Assembly: GCA_017452215.1 (NCBI GenBank)
Contig: JAFTMU010000339.1
Location: forward strand, 1-13,575
Direction: 5' to 3'
Source of the DNA: Clostridia bacterium
GTDB lineage: Bacteria > Bacillota > Clostridia > Oscillospirales > CAG-272
DNA: 13,575 nt
Below are positions 1 through 6,714 of the stretch, piece by piece; within the stretch, counting starts at the first letter, position 1, and every line of letters starts with the position of its first letter. Under the pieces are notes generated by a model that was not told where the DNA came from, made no database searches, and saw nothing but the letters and a program-made list of their open reading frames with translations. The position numbers were made by a program, and so were the translations under genes.

Positions 1-170
1 GTCGCCTCTGCAAGTCGTACCCGTGTGTCCATATCAAAGCAATATCGCTTGGCTCGGTTGATCATCACCGCTACCACCACTCTGTCATAGCGCTTGGCAG
101 CCACCCTCACAATATCCAAATGTCCCAATGTCATCGGGTCAAAGCTGCCCGGAACGATCGCAAGACTCAT
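1..170 (-). CDS. coaD: Phosphopantetheine adenylyltransferase (CoaD), N-terminal part, cut by window start
   Basis: CoaD transfers AMP from ATP to 4'-phosphopantetheine, the penultimate step of coenzyme A synthesis in the cytoplasm. Only the first 56 codons lie in the window, read leftward from ATG at 170. Residues 5-17 read IVPGSFDPMTLGH, the nucleotidyltransferase signature (GSFDP..T.GH) that forms the ATP site, and they are followed by the usual helix and VVVAVMIN strand. The start is supported by AAGGAGG seven bases upstream. The gene overlaps the end of the rsmD frame by 32 bases, so the two are probably translationally coupled. The rsmD-coaD order is very common in bacteria. The identification is secure. 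The catalytic C-terminal part is outside the window. Confidence 0.95.
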   Translation of the reverse strand, partial: MSLAIVPGSFDPMTLGHLDIVRVAAKRYDRVVVAVMINRAKRYCFDMDTRVRLAEA

Positions 171-738
171 TTTCTTCCTCCTTCGGTGTCAAAACAGTAA
201 TAAACGCAGCACCGTACCGTGCGGTGCGCAGTATCTCAAATCGACCTTTCAATCCTTCATCCGTGCCGAAAACGTCATTTTCTCCCGCCGTTTCGCAAAC
301 CACCCTGGCATTGGGAGAAAGCAACCCATGCTCTAAAAGCAGGGATAGCATTTTCGGCAACACACCCAAGGCGTATGGGGGATCCAAAAACACCAGATCA
401 AAGCGGTTTCTTCCTCTCATTCGCCGAAGCGCCGCCTCTGCATCCATGCAAAGGATCTCGCACGCCTCCAAAAGACGTGTTTTTTCGGCATTGGCACGAA
501 CGATCCCCACCGCCTCCTTAGAAGCGTCGCAAAAAACAGCGCTCTCTGCCCCTTGGCTCAGCGCCTCCAAGCCAAGCTGCCCCGAGCCTGCAAACAGATC
601 CAAAACCCGAGCGTCGGGGATCTCAAAGCGAAGCATGGAAAACACCGCTTCCTTGACCCTCTCCGCCGTGGGTCTCGTTGTCTCTCCCGCAAGAGTCAAA
701 AGGCGTGTTCCTCTTGCCTTGCCGGTAATAATACGCAT
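139..738 (-). CDS. rsmD: RsmD, 16S rRNA (guanine966-N2)-methyltransferase module; possible separate start
   Basis: RsmD methylates N2 of G966 in 16S rRNA of the small subunit, using S-adenosylmethionine. Counted from ATG at 738 it has 199 residues, slightly above the usual 180-190. It starts MRIITGKARG and has TRPTAERVKEAVFS (21-34), the SAM-binding motif I VLDLFAGSGQLG (45-56) and the catalytic DPPY (119-122). Two adjacent ATG codons (741 and 738) open it. AGAGG lies about 12 bases before the first, so internal initiation is possible though the spacing is long. As the sequence stands, the same frame is continuous with uvrC upstream. The C-terminal tail beyond about residue 185 is acidic and overlaps coaD. 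The product call is secure. Whether it is made alone, as the tail of UvrC, or both is not decided by the sequence. Confidence 0.85.
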   Translation of the reverse strand: MRIITGKARGTRLLTLAGETTRPTAERVKEAVFSMLRFEIPDARVLDLFAGSGQLGLEALSQGAESAVFCDASKEAVGIVRANAEKTRLLEACEILCMDAEAALRRMRGRNRFDLVFLDPPYALGVLPKMLSLLLEHGLLSPNARVVCETAGENDVFGTDEGLKGRFEILRTARYGAAFITVLTPKEEENESCDRSGQL

Positions 739-2604
739 CATTTTTTTTGATTTCCTCTTTTCTGCCGAGGATTTTTTCTCGGCAAAATATGCAACGATCG
801 CCTTGGCATCCCTGTCGGATATCCCGGACACTGCCGAGAGTGCCTCCTCGCTTGCCTGCTCCACAGCCCGCAAGCCGCCAAAGGCAGAAAGAAGCTTTTT
901 CGCCTTGGCTTCCCCGATCCCTGCGATCTGCGTCAGGGACGAGGTCTTGATGGTCTTACGCTTTGCCTGCATCATTCTACCCACCGTATAGCGGTGAACC
1001 TCCTCCTGTATCCGATAGATCAAGGCAAAAACGTCCTGCTCCTTGGCGATAGCGATCTCCTCACACTCGGTGCACAAGGCACGTGTTTTGTGAAAATCGT
1101 CCTTGACCATACCAAACACGGGGATATCGATGCCCTTTTTGGCAAGCACCTCCTTGACCGCCGAAACGTGTCCTCTGCCGCCGTCCAGAAGGATCAGATC
1201 GGGATAGCTTGCAAAGGAGCCCTCTCCATCCTCCAGATGATCCAAGCGTCGCTCCAACGCCTCACGCATAGAAGCATAGTCGTCGGTTCCCTCCACACTG
1301 CGGATGCGGAAGCTTCGGTATGCAGACTTGTTGAATTTCCCGTCCTCGCAAACGATCATTCCCGCCGTCAGGTGCTCCGAGGCAAGGTTGGAGATATCAT
1401 AGGCCTCGATCCGCTGGGGATAGCTCTCCAAGCACAGCATTCCCGCAAGACGGGCAAGCGTTCCCTCTCTTTTTCCGCTATCGATGCGATACTGCTTTGC
1501 ATGATCGGCAGCGTTCTTTTCCACCATATCGCAAAGCGTACGCAGATCTCCTCGCTCCGGCGTGCGCACCGTCACCTTGCGCCCCGCAACCGAGGAAAGG
1601 TAAGAGGAGAGCATCTCCTTATCCGCCTCCTCCATCTCAAAGGCAAGCAAGAGCTTCGACGGAATATACTCCCTCGCCTTGTAGTGCTCGCACAAAAAGG
1701 TGGTCATATCCTCCGCCTCTAAAATACTGTCCGCACCGTAGATAAACTCGGATTTATCCTGCAAGATTCCCGCCCGTACGTAAAACACCGACACCGAGGA
1801 GCAAAAATCATCCGAATACAACGCCACCACGTCCTGCTCGGTATCGGGGGACGCCACGACCTTTTGCTTTTGATTGATCCGATCCAAGGCAGTCAGCGTA
1901 TCCCTTGCCCGAGCGGCAGCCTCGTATCGCTCCGCCTCGGCGTATGCATACATCTGCTTTTCCACCTCACGGCGCACCTCACGGGTCTTCCCACCAAGCA
2001 ATTCACAGACCAAGCGAATACTCTCCCTGTATTCCTCGGGAGAGACCTTCCCCGTGCAAACACCCGAGCAACGCCCGATCTGATAAAATATGCAAGGGCG
2101 CTCCTTGCCGATGTCCCTTGGAAAGGAACGGGAGCAGGTAGGCAGGCGCAGCGTCTTGCTCAAAAGCTCGATCAGCGCATACGCCGTAGAGGAGCCGGAG
2201 AAGGGGCCGAAATACTTTCCCTTATCCGCATCCCGCTTGCGGGTAAACACCAGCCTCGGATATTCCCCCTCGGTCAATTTGATATAGGGGTAGGACTTTG
2301 CATCCTTAAGACGGATGTTGTACTTTGGCGTATATTGCTTGATCAGCGTATTCTCCAAGGAGAGCGCTTCCATCTCGTTGTCGCAAAGATAATAGTCGAA
2401 ATCATAAACACGGGAAACCATGCGCTCGGTATTGATCCCCTTGTCCCCATTTTGAAAATACTGCGACACACGGTTTTTCAGCTTTCGGGATTTGCCAACG
2501 TAAATGACCTTTCCGCTCTTGTCCCGCATGATATAGACACCCGAGGCAAGTGGCAAATTGGATGCCTTCTCCAGCAGTCGCCGTCTGATATCCTCCGTTT
2601 TCAT
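139..2604 (-). CDS. uvrC: UvrC excinuclease subunit fused in frame to RsmD methyltransferase (821 codons)
   Basis: UvrC makes both incisions around a lesion in nucleotide excision repair, working with UvrA and UvrB. ATG at 2604 is preferred over an upstream in-frame start at 2667 because GGGAGG lies seven to eight bases before it and residues then match the family N-terminus. Domains: GIY-YIG nuclease about 15-100 (SGVYIMR 21-27, VIYVGKS 33-39); cysteines 157, 171, 179 and 183, the known Fe-S cluster pattern; UVR (UvrB-binding) motif about 205-240; RNase H-like nuclease about 395-545 with D403, D474 and H505; tandem helix-hairpin-helix about 556-606. UvrC should end near residue 621, its usual length. 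Instead the frame continues with no stop into a complete RsmD (from residue 622 or 623). The junction is eight A (741-748). One A fewer would give a TGA stop right there, so a frameshift or slippage may be involved. Both halves look intact. Confidence 0.9.
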   Translation of the reverse strand: MKTEDIRRRLLEKASNLPLASGVYIMRDKSGKVIYVGKSRKLKNRVSQYFQNGDKGINTERMVSRVYDFDYYLCDNEMEALSLENTLIKQYTPKYNIRLKDAKSYPYIKLTEGEYPRLVFTRKRDADKGKYFGPFSGSSTAYALIELLSKTLRLPTCSRSFPRDIGKERPCIFYQIGRCSGVCTGKVSPEEYRESIRLVCELLGGKTREVRREVEKQMYAYAEAERYEAAARARDTLTALDRINQKQKVVASPDTEQDVVALYSDDFCSSVSVFYVRAGILQDKSEFIYGADSILEAEDMTTFLCEHYKAREYIPSKLLLAFEMEEADKEMLSSYLSSVAGRKVTVRTPERGDLRTLCDMVEKNAADHAKQYRIDSGKREGTLARLAGMLCLESYPQRIEAYDISNLASEHLTAGMIVCEDGKFNKSAYRSFRIRSVEGTDDYASMREALERRLDHLEDGEGSFASYPDLILLDGGRGHVSAVKEVLAKKGIDIPVFGMVKDDFHKTRALCTECEEIAIAKEQDVFALIYRIQEEVHRYTVGRMMQAKRKTIKTSSLTQIAGIGEAKAKKLLSAFGGLRAVEQASEEALSAVSGISDRDAKAIVAYFAEKKSSAEKRKSKKMMRIITGKARGTRLLTLAGETTRPTAERVKEAVFSMLRFEIPDARVLDLFAGSGQLGLEALSQGAESAVFCDASKEAVGIVRANAEKTRLLEACEILCMDAEAALRRMRGRNRFDLVFLDPPYALGVLPKMLSLLLEHGLLSPNARVVCETAGENDVFGTDEGLKGRFEILRTARYGAAFITVLTPKEEENESCDRSGQL
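741..759 (-). promoter_or_regulatory. uvrC/rsmD junction: internal RBS plus A8 slippery run
   Basis: Read on the minus strand the junction is AGAGGAAATC, then eight A, then TGATGCGT. In the frame as given it codes K-R-K-S-K-K-M-M-R. Removing one A gives TCA AAA AAA TGA, which ends UvrC at a TGA overlapping the rsmD ATG. That is the ordinary overlapping arrangement for coupled genes. AGAGG can serve as a weak ribosome binding site for rsmD. Homopolymer A runs of this size are sites of RNA polymerase slippage, replication slippage and sequencing indels. Confidence 0.6.
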
Positions 2605-2624
2605 GCAAGACCCTCCCTTCGTAC

Positions 2625-2671
2625 AAAAACGGTGTGCCGACGGAACCCAAATCAGTCCGTGCCGCACACCG
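2625..2671 (-). terminator. Intrinsic terminator after ptsH, just before uvrC
   Basis: On the minus strand CGGTGTGCGGCACGGA (2671-2656) pairs with TCCGTCGGCACACCG (2644-2630). The outer seven base pairs and inner five are perfect, with a small interior mismatch region and an 11-base loop. The hairpin is followed directly by TTTTT (2629-2625). It begins 17 bases after the ptsH TAA, so it fits a ptsH terminator. The uvrC ribosome binding site begins only about ten bases after the T run. uvrC transcription must therefore come from read-through or from a promoter not evident here. Confidence 0.85.
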
Positions 2672-2688
2672 CCATTGCTTTTATCCGA

Positions 2689-2955
2689 TTAAAATTCCGA
2701 AAATCCGCTTTCAATCAATTCCGTCAAGCCCGAGATCGCTGCGTTTTCATCCTGTCCGTCAGCAATCAGGGTAATCGACATATCCTTCGCAATTCCCAGT
2801 GACAGTACGCCCAAAAGGCTTTTGGCATTTACCTTACGCTCGTCCTTTTCGATCCAGATGGACGCCTTGTAGGTGTTCGCCTTCTGAATGAAAAACGTAG
2901 CGGGACGTGCGTGAAGTCCGCTTGCATTGGTAATTGTGATGTCACGTGAAATCAT
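2689..2955 (-). CDS. ptsH: HPr, phosphocarrier protein of the sugar phosphotransferase system
   Basis: HPr carries a phosphoryl group from enzyme I to the sugar-specific EIIA proteins. In Firmicutes it is also phosphorylated on Ser46 by HPr kinase to act with CcpA in catabolite control. The 88-residue protein from ATG at 2955 has GLHARPAT with the active His at position 15 and NAKSLLGVLSLG with Ser at position 46, both exactly where expected. It is therefore HPr rather than Crh, which lacks His15. A longer frame reaches TTG at 2997 but adds 14 residues foreign to the family. GGGAG lies about 11 bases before the chosen ATG. The gene stands alone, without ptsI, between its own promoter (3037-3065) and a terminator (2625-2671), so it appears to be monocistronic. 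Confidence 0.95.
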   Translation of the reverse strand: MISRDITITNASGLHARPATFFIQKANTYKASIWIEKDERKVNAKSLLGVLSLGIAKDMSITLIADGQDENAAISGLTELIESGFSEF

Positions 2956-3036
2956 ATGTGTTTTCGCTCCCTGTTTCAAAATGATACCCCTCGGCAATAG
3001 AACCGAGACAGTAGTCCATGATTTATATCTACTAAT

Positions 3037-3065
3037 AGTATATCAAAATCGTTTGAGAAAATCAA
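3037..3065 (-). promoter_or_regulatory. Sigma-A-type promoter of ptsH
   Basis: On the minus strand -35 TTGATT (3065-3060) and -10 TATACT (3042-3037) are 17 bases apart. TG one base before the -10 makes it an extended -10. Transcription would start near 3030, giving a leader of about 75 bases with a short 5-bp hairpin (CTCGG/CCGAG, 3007-2990). Confidence 0.7.
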
Positions 3066-3079
3066 TAGTCAAACTATTG
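3063..3079. repeat. Perfect inverted repeat (7-bp arms, 3-base spacer) touching the ptsH -35 box
   Basis: On the plus strand CAATAGT, then CAA, then ACTATTG. The repeat covers the upstream half of the ptsH -35 hexamer, a classic place for a repressor or activator site. On the plus strand it is followed by seven T and on the minus strand by ATTTTC, so it could instead be a weak AT-rich terminator for the leftward operon that ends at 3160. No other terminator is visible there. Confidence 0.5.
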
Positions 3080-3159
3080 TTTTTTTACAATTTATCATAA
3101 AAGTTTTCGTGCAAAATACATATATAATTCTGTCGGTTTCGGTCTTATTTTCCATTTTC

Positions 3160-3645
3160 TTATTCCAAAAGCGAAGCTTTCAAGGGCTTGCAGGTAAGAG
3201 CGGTCCGTTGGGTATACAGCGCCGTCCTCTGCCCCGGGAGCACCGCATGGCTCCCATTTTGATAAAAGACACCGTCACGCTCTCTCCCCTGTATCTCCAC
3301 CGTTAAAAAAAGGTCGCACCAAATATCGGGATCCCACTCTCCAAGGTAGAGTCTGCCTCCCTCCCGGATCTCCACAGTACTTCCCTTTGTGCGCACCTGT
3401 GTGACTGTCCCGTAAAAAGTGCCGTCCACGGTATATAACCGCTCCCCCACGTGGATCCCCTGTGCGATCTCCCCACGCAAGCCCTCTGCCATCAGGAGCA
3501 CCGCCGCCCGTTGCGGGATGTCCTGTGCAGTACGCAAGCGTTGCGCCCGAAGCCCGACCGTTGCCAGGGAGCAAAGGAGTAACAGGACCAACAGCACGTC
3601 CAGAACGCTCCACCTCTCGGAGCTTGTTCTTTTCCCCTTCTTCAT
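3160..3645 (-). CDS. DUF4330-like single-pass membrane protein (second of tandem pair)
   Basis: This is a 161-residue protein of unknown function. It has a basic N-terminus, one membrane helix at about residues 15-32 (LDVLLVLLLLCSLATVGL), and a predicted outside domain rich in beta strands and glycine. ATG at 3645 has GAGG seven bases upstream, and that site overlaps the stop of the preceding gene. It aligns by eye with the upstream neighbour: membrane helix, then VGERLYTVDGTFYGTV against VGAAVRSENGTAWLGRV, then DLFLTVEIQGRERDG against DLYVTVVGDARGREGDG. This pattern (helix, G..V....G..LG.V, D.YLT) is that of DUF4330 as I remember it. The gene closes the rimM-trmD-ligase transcription unit. 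A role in envelope polysaccharide export or anchoring is only guilt by association. Confidence 0.7.
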   Translation of the reverse strand: MKKGKRTSSERWSVLDVLLVLLLLCSLATVGLRAQRLRTAQDIPQRAAVLLMAEGLRGEIAQGIHVGERLYTVDGTFYGTVTQVRTKGSTVEIREGGRLYLGEWDPDIWCDLFLTVEIQGRERDGVFYQNGSHAVLPGQRTALYTQRTALTCKPLKASLLE

Positions 3646-3654
3646 TTTTTCACC

Positions 3655-4158
3655 TCATTCCCCTGCCCGCTGCACCGAAAGAACCAACGCCCCCGATGCG
3701 TAAAAAGCGCCAAAGCGAAAGGTACCGCCCTCTCCCTCGGCGATCCGAATGCCCGAGATACGCAGTCCGTCCCCCTCTCTCCCTCTTGCGTCTCCGACTA
3801 CCGTAACGTAAAGATCCTGCCTTGACGTATCCGCTTCAAACACGACCGCCTCCTCCTTTACCACAGGACGCAGGTGCTCCTTGACCGACACCGATACGAC
3901 CCTTCCAAGCCATGCCGTTCCGTTTTCGGAGCGCACAGCAGCCCCCACGGGGATCAACGCCTCAACACCCCCCGCCTCCTCCAAAAAGGAGGTCCTGATC
4001 TCGGGCAGGTACACAGTATAACGGACCTGCACCCCGTCCTCCTCCTTTCCCACGTACAGGGTCACCAAAACGCCGATCAACAGGGAGAGCAAAACACCGC
4101 CAAAAAGCACCCAATCCAATAGCGTCACACGTTTTTCCTTACTGTTTTCCATACTCAT
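3655..4158 (-). CDS. DUF4330-like single-pass membrane protein (first of tandem pair)
   Basis: This is a 167-residue protein of unknown function. A longer frame runs to 4233, but ATG at 4158 is preferred: it overlaps the ligase stop as ATGA and has GGGAG seven bases upstream. A second ATG at 4152 is also possible. It has one membrane helix at about residues 13-37 and an outside domain with GTAWLGRVVSVSV and DLYVTVVGDARG, the features shared with its downstream paralogue and with DUF4330. Nine bases separate it from that gene. Tight coupling to the ligase gene suggests the two small proteins act with it in the membrane, but no catalytic residues are visible and the function is unknown. Confidence 0.72.
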   Translation of the reverse strand: MSMENSKEKRVTLLDWVLFGGVLLSLLIGVLVTLYVGKEEDGVQVRYTVYLPEIRTSFLEEAGGVEALIPVGAAVRSENGTAWLGRVVSVSVKEHLRPVVKEEAVVFEADTSRQDLYVTVVGDARGREGDGLRISGIRIAEGEGGTFRFGAFYASGALVLSVQRAGE

Positions 4159-5963
4159 ATCCTCGCTCCCTTCTCCTTTTTCGTCATTGCCAGCGTAAAA
4201 AAGAACAGCCCTATCAGCCCGGGGGAATACCACAAATGATCAAACGCCCCCATGACCAGAACCGCCATGATCCCAAGACCTGCGCCACTGTCCTCCCCCT
4301 CGCCTAATGACCGCAAAAAAACAAGCGCTAAAAGTGTGCAAAAGAGTCCCAGGACCGGCACTCCCATCTCTGCTGTGATCTGCAAAAGCAAATTGTGAGC
4401 GTGCATGACCGTTTCCGTCCCGCTGACGGCGTAGCGGGGATAGACCGATAAAAAAGCTCGGCTCCCCACCCCGATCCCAAACGGATGCGCTCTGATCATG
4501 CGCATCACTCCCTGCCAGGTGTAAAGACGGTACCGTATGGAGGATTCGGCAAGATCGGCAATGCTCGCAAAGCGCCTGTAAATTTCGGACGGAAAGAAGG
4601 AGCATAACGCCAAAAGCGGCAAAGGGGAAAGACAAGCGACGGCAAGAGTGCGGCGGCTGTGAAGCAGCAAAAAAAGCAAGCCAACGACCAAAAGACCCAG
4701 CCACGCCCCCCGTGTCCAGGTCAGGAGCAGGCAAAGCAGCATCCCGCCTCCAAAAAATCCAAATCGCAAGCGTCCCACGGTTGTCTCCTTGGAATCAAAT
4801 GCGCCGTACAGTGCCAAGGGAAAGGTGAAAAGCAGGTAGATCGCCAAAATGTTTGGGTTATCGAATACCGAGGTCACCCGACCGCCAATGTCTCCAAAGC
4901 GTGTGGCGTCCACCCAGCGGATCTCCGCCCTGCCCAAAGCATATTGCAATATTCCGATCCAAGCGGTGATGCCGCCGCTGAAAGCCGAGCACGTCCGAGC
5001 GGCTCTGCGCCATTTTTCGTTTTGTAAAAGGTGAGTTGCGGGAAAATAGATCCCCGCCAACAGAGAAAGAACAAGCCCCTCAAAGGGCGATCCCTCTCCA
5101 AAGAGCCCTCCCAAAAAAAGAGACAGGCAAAACAAAAGGACCAAAAAATCGCACAGTGAAAAGAAAAGCTCCCGCTTTCCAAAGAGGACCTTTGTTAAAA
5201 AGGAGAGCTCGATCACAAGGGCGAGAATACATAAGAGAACGGTTGGGTGTGAGGAAAGCTGCAAAAAAGGGAAAACGAGCACCAAAAGAAGCAAATTCAA
5301 TTCGGGAAGCGCAAAAAGAACAAAGAGACAAAAAAGGACGAAAGCGCCGCAAGCACACCCGACGGGGGTCAAGACCAAAGCGGCAAGAGCAAGAGCTATG
5401 GAAAGAAGCAACGCCCCGCCGACCCGTGACCTTCCCCGCTCCGCTCCCAGAAATCCATCGGGGGAAAAGGCGCAGAAATCAAACAAAAAGCGAGAGCAAA
5501 AATAACTTTTCCTCACCGCTCGGGCAAGGGAGCCCATGGAGGTGCACAACGGTAGCGAGCAAAGAATCAGCACAAAGGAAACGCTCCCCGCTCCCACCTC
5601 TGCTCCCGTGCCCTCAAACAAAAGAGCGCCTGTCAGAAAAAAGATCCCCGTCAACAAAAAAAGCCAGCCGAAGGAAGCAACGCTCGTATCGAGTAGATAT
5701 CTCTTTGCCCTCTCCAACAAAGAAAGAACAAGACTGTCCTCCCGACTTCGCATTCCCGCCTGCCGTAAGCGGTACTGATATCCCTCCCGATCGTACCCAC
5801 GGTCGCAAAGAGGAGAAAAGATCCCCCCTTCAAAGCGACGCTCCAATGCGCCATAGCAGTGGCGCAGCATTAAAACCAAAGGTGCGCTCCGCACCCGTCT
5901 CCGCACTCTGCCGCAAAAGACCAATAAACTCGTCCAGATCACACTTTTCCTGCGAAAAAACAT
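4155..5963 (-). CDS. O-antigen ligase/polymerase-type (Wzy_C) polytopic membrane protein
   Basis: Proteins of this family join or polymerise lipid-linked glycans at the outer face of the cytoplasmic membrane. From ATG at 5963 it has 602 residues. The first ~95 are basic and mostly cytoplasmic, followed by a dozen or so hydrophobic segments. The Wzy_C-type core lies at about 360-545: SVFDNPNILA (365-374), TWTRGAWLG (415-423), RLYTWQGVMRMIRAHPFGIG (479-498), a large loop, then HAHNLLLQ (521-528). The conserved TRG.W arginine and HAHN histidine are present. AGGGGG lies six bases before this ATG. A TTG at 5987 in the same frame is a poorer alternative. The RBS is buried in a hairpin (5965-6003). 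A Gram-positive member may act on cell-wall or exopolysaccharide. The substrate cannot be told, and no glycosyltransferase genes are in the window. Confidence 0.8.
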   Translation of the reverse strand: MFFRRKSVIWTSLLVFCGRVRRRVRSAPLVLMLRHCYGALERRFEGGIFSPLCDRGYDREGYQYRLRQAGMRSREDSLVLSLLERAKRYLLDTSVASFGWLFLLTGIFFLTGALLFEGTGAEVGAGSVSFVLILCSLPLCTSMGSLARAVRKSYFCSRFLFDFCAFSPDGFLGAERGRSRVGGALLLSIALALAALVLTPVGCACGAFVLFCLFVLFALPELNLLLLVLVFPFLQLSSHPTVLLCILALVIELSFLTKVLFGKRELFFSLCDFLVLLFCLSLFLGGLFGEGSPFEGLVLSLLAGIYFPATHLLQNEKWRRAARTCSAFSGGITAWIGILQYALGRAEIRWVDATRFGDIGGRVTSVFDNPNILAIYLLFTFPLALYGAFDSKETTVGRLRFGFFGGGMLLCLLLTWTRGAWLGLLVVGLLFLLLHSRRTLAVACLSPLPLLALCSFFPSEIYRRFASIADLAESSIRYRLYTWQGVMRMIRAHPFGIGVGSRAFLSVYPRYAVSGTETVMHAHNLLLQITAEMGVPVLGLFCTLLALVFLRSLGEGEDSGAGLGIMAVLVMGAFDHLWYSPGLIGLFFFTLAMTKKEKGARI

Positions 5964-6003
5964 AAGGATCCCCCTACATACGCTCAATATGTAAGAGGAT
6001 CCT
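5955..6003 (-). promoter_or_regulatory. 16-bp hairpin over the ligase RBS, possibly an intrinsic terminator
   Basis: On the minus strand AGGATCCTCTTACATA (6003-5988) pairs with TATGTAGGGGGATCCT (5980-5965) through 14 Watson-Crick and two G-T pairs, with the seven-base loop TTGAGCG. The arm nearest the ligase gene contains its AGGGGG ribosome binding site, and the stem ends one base before the ATG. The hairpin is followed by TATG and then TTTTTT (5960-5955), so it may also act as an imperfect terminator after trmD. Either way it should reduce ligase expression relative to rimM-trmD. Confidence 0.65.
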
Positions 6004-6015
6004 CGATCCCATCAT

Positions 6016-6714
6016 TCAATTCAACAAATCGGGCCTGAGCTGCTCGGTCAGCTCCCGTGCCTTGTCGTCCCGCCAACGGTCAATGTTGGCGTGATGCCCT
6101 GAGAGAAGCACGTCGGGCACCTTGACCCCGTGAAATTCGTAGGGACGGGTGTACTGCGGATATTCCAAAAGCCCCGAGGAAATGCTTTCCTTTTCGTAGC
6201 ATTCCGCATCGGAAAGCACCCCGTCGATCAATCTTGCAACGCAATCCACCAAAATGCAGGCGGGGATCTCTCCCCCTGTCAAAACAAAATCGCCGATGGA
6301 AATTTCCTCGTCCACAATCTCGTCTACGATGCGGCGATCCACGCCCTCGTACTGTCCGCACAAAAGGATCAGATTATCATACTCCCGTGCCAATTCCTGC
6401 GCCCGTGACTGATTCAGCACCTTCCCCGTAGGGGAAAGATAGATCACCCTGCGCTTTGAGGGCACAAATCCCTCCTCTGCCTGCATTCGCAGAATTGCCG
6501 CATAGCAATTATAGATGGGAGGCGCCATCATCAGCATTCCCTTGCCGCCGCCATAGGGAGTGTCATCCACCCGACGGTGCTTGTCCTCGGAATAGTCTCG
6601 GATATTGTGAGTACGAACCGTGATCACACCGCTTTTTTGGGCACGTCCGATGATGCTTTCCCCCAGCACCGTATCCACAAGCTCGGGAAAAAGCGTCATA
6701 ATATCAAATCGCAT
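6016..6714 (-). CDS. trmD: tRNA (guanine37-N1)-methyltransferase TrmD
   Basis: TrmD uses S-adenosylmethionine to methylate N1 of G37, next to the anticodon, in tRNAs reading CNN and some other codons. This prevents +1 frameshifting. The 232-residue protein starts MRFDIMTLFPELV and has DDTPYGGGKGM (50-60), the trefoil-knot SAM site LLCGQYEGVDRR (117-128), SIGDFVLTGGE (139-149), and the C-terminal VLLSGHHANIDRWR. The length is close to the family norm (about 230-250). It overlaps the rimM stop by one base (TGATG), so translation is coupled. The usual downstream rplS is absent and a ligase-type gene follows instead. Confidence 0.97.
   Translation of the reverse strand: MRFDIMTLFPELVDTVLGESIIGRAQKSGVITVRTHNIRDYSEDKHRRVDDTPYGGGKGMLMMAPPIYNCYAAILRMQAEEGFVPSKRRVIYLSPTGKVLNQSRAQELAREYDNLILLCGQYEGVDRRIVDEIVDEEISIGDFVLTGGEIPACILVDCVARLIDGVLSDAECYEKESISSGLLEYPQYTRPYEFHGVKVPDVLLSGHHANIDRWRDDKARELTEQLRPDLLN

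Noticed and set aside
128..1722. Long plus-strand frames opposite rsmD and uvrC
   Set aside because: They are antisense to conserved proteins, full of Ser/Arg/Pro runs typical of shadow frames, and have no plausible ribosome binding sites.
2605..2667. Upstream in-frame start of uvrC at 2667
   Set aside because: It would run through the terminator hairpin and add 21 residues foreign to UvrC. ATG 2604 has a much better RBS.
5036..5965. 309-codon plus-strand frame
   Set aside because: Extremely Lys/Arg/Pro-rich and antisense to the membrane helices of the ligase gene. Hydrophobic codons read backwards give this composition.
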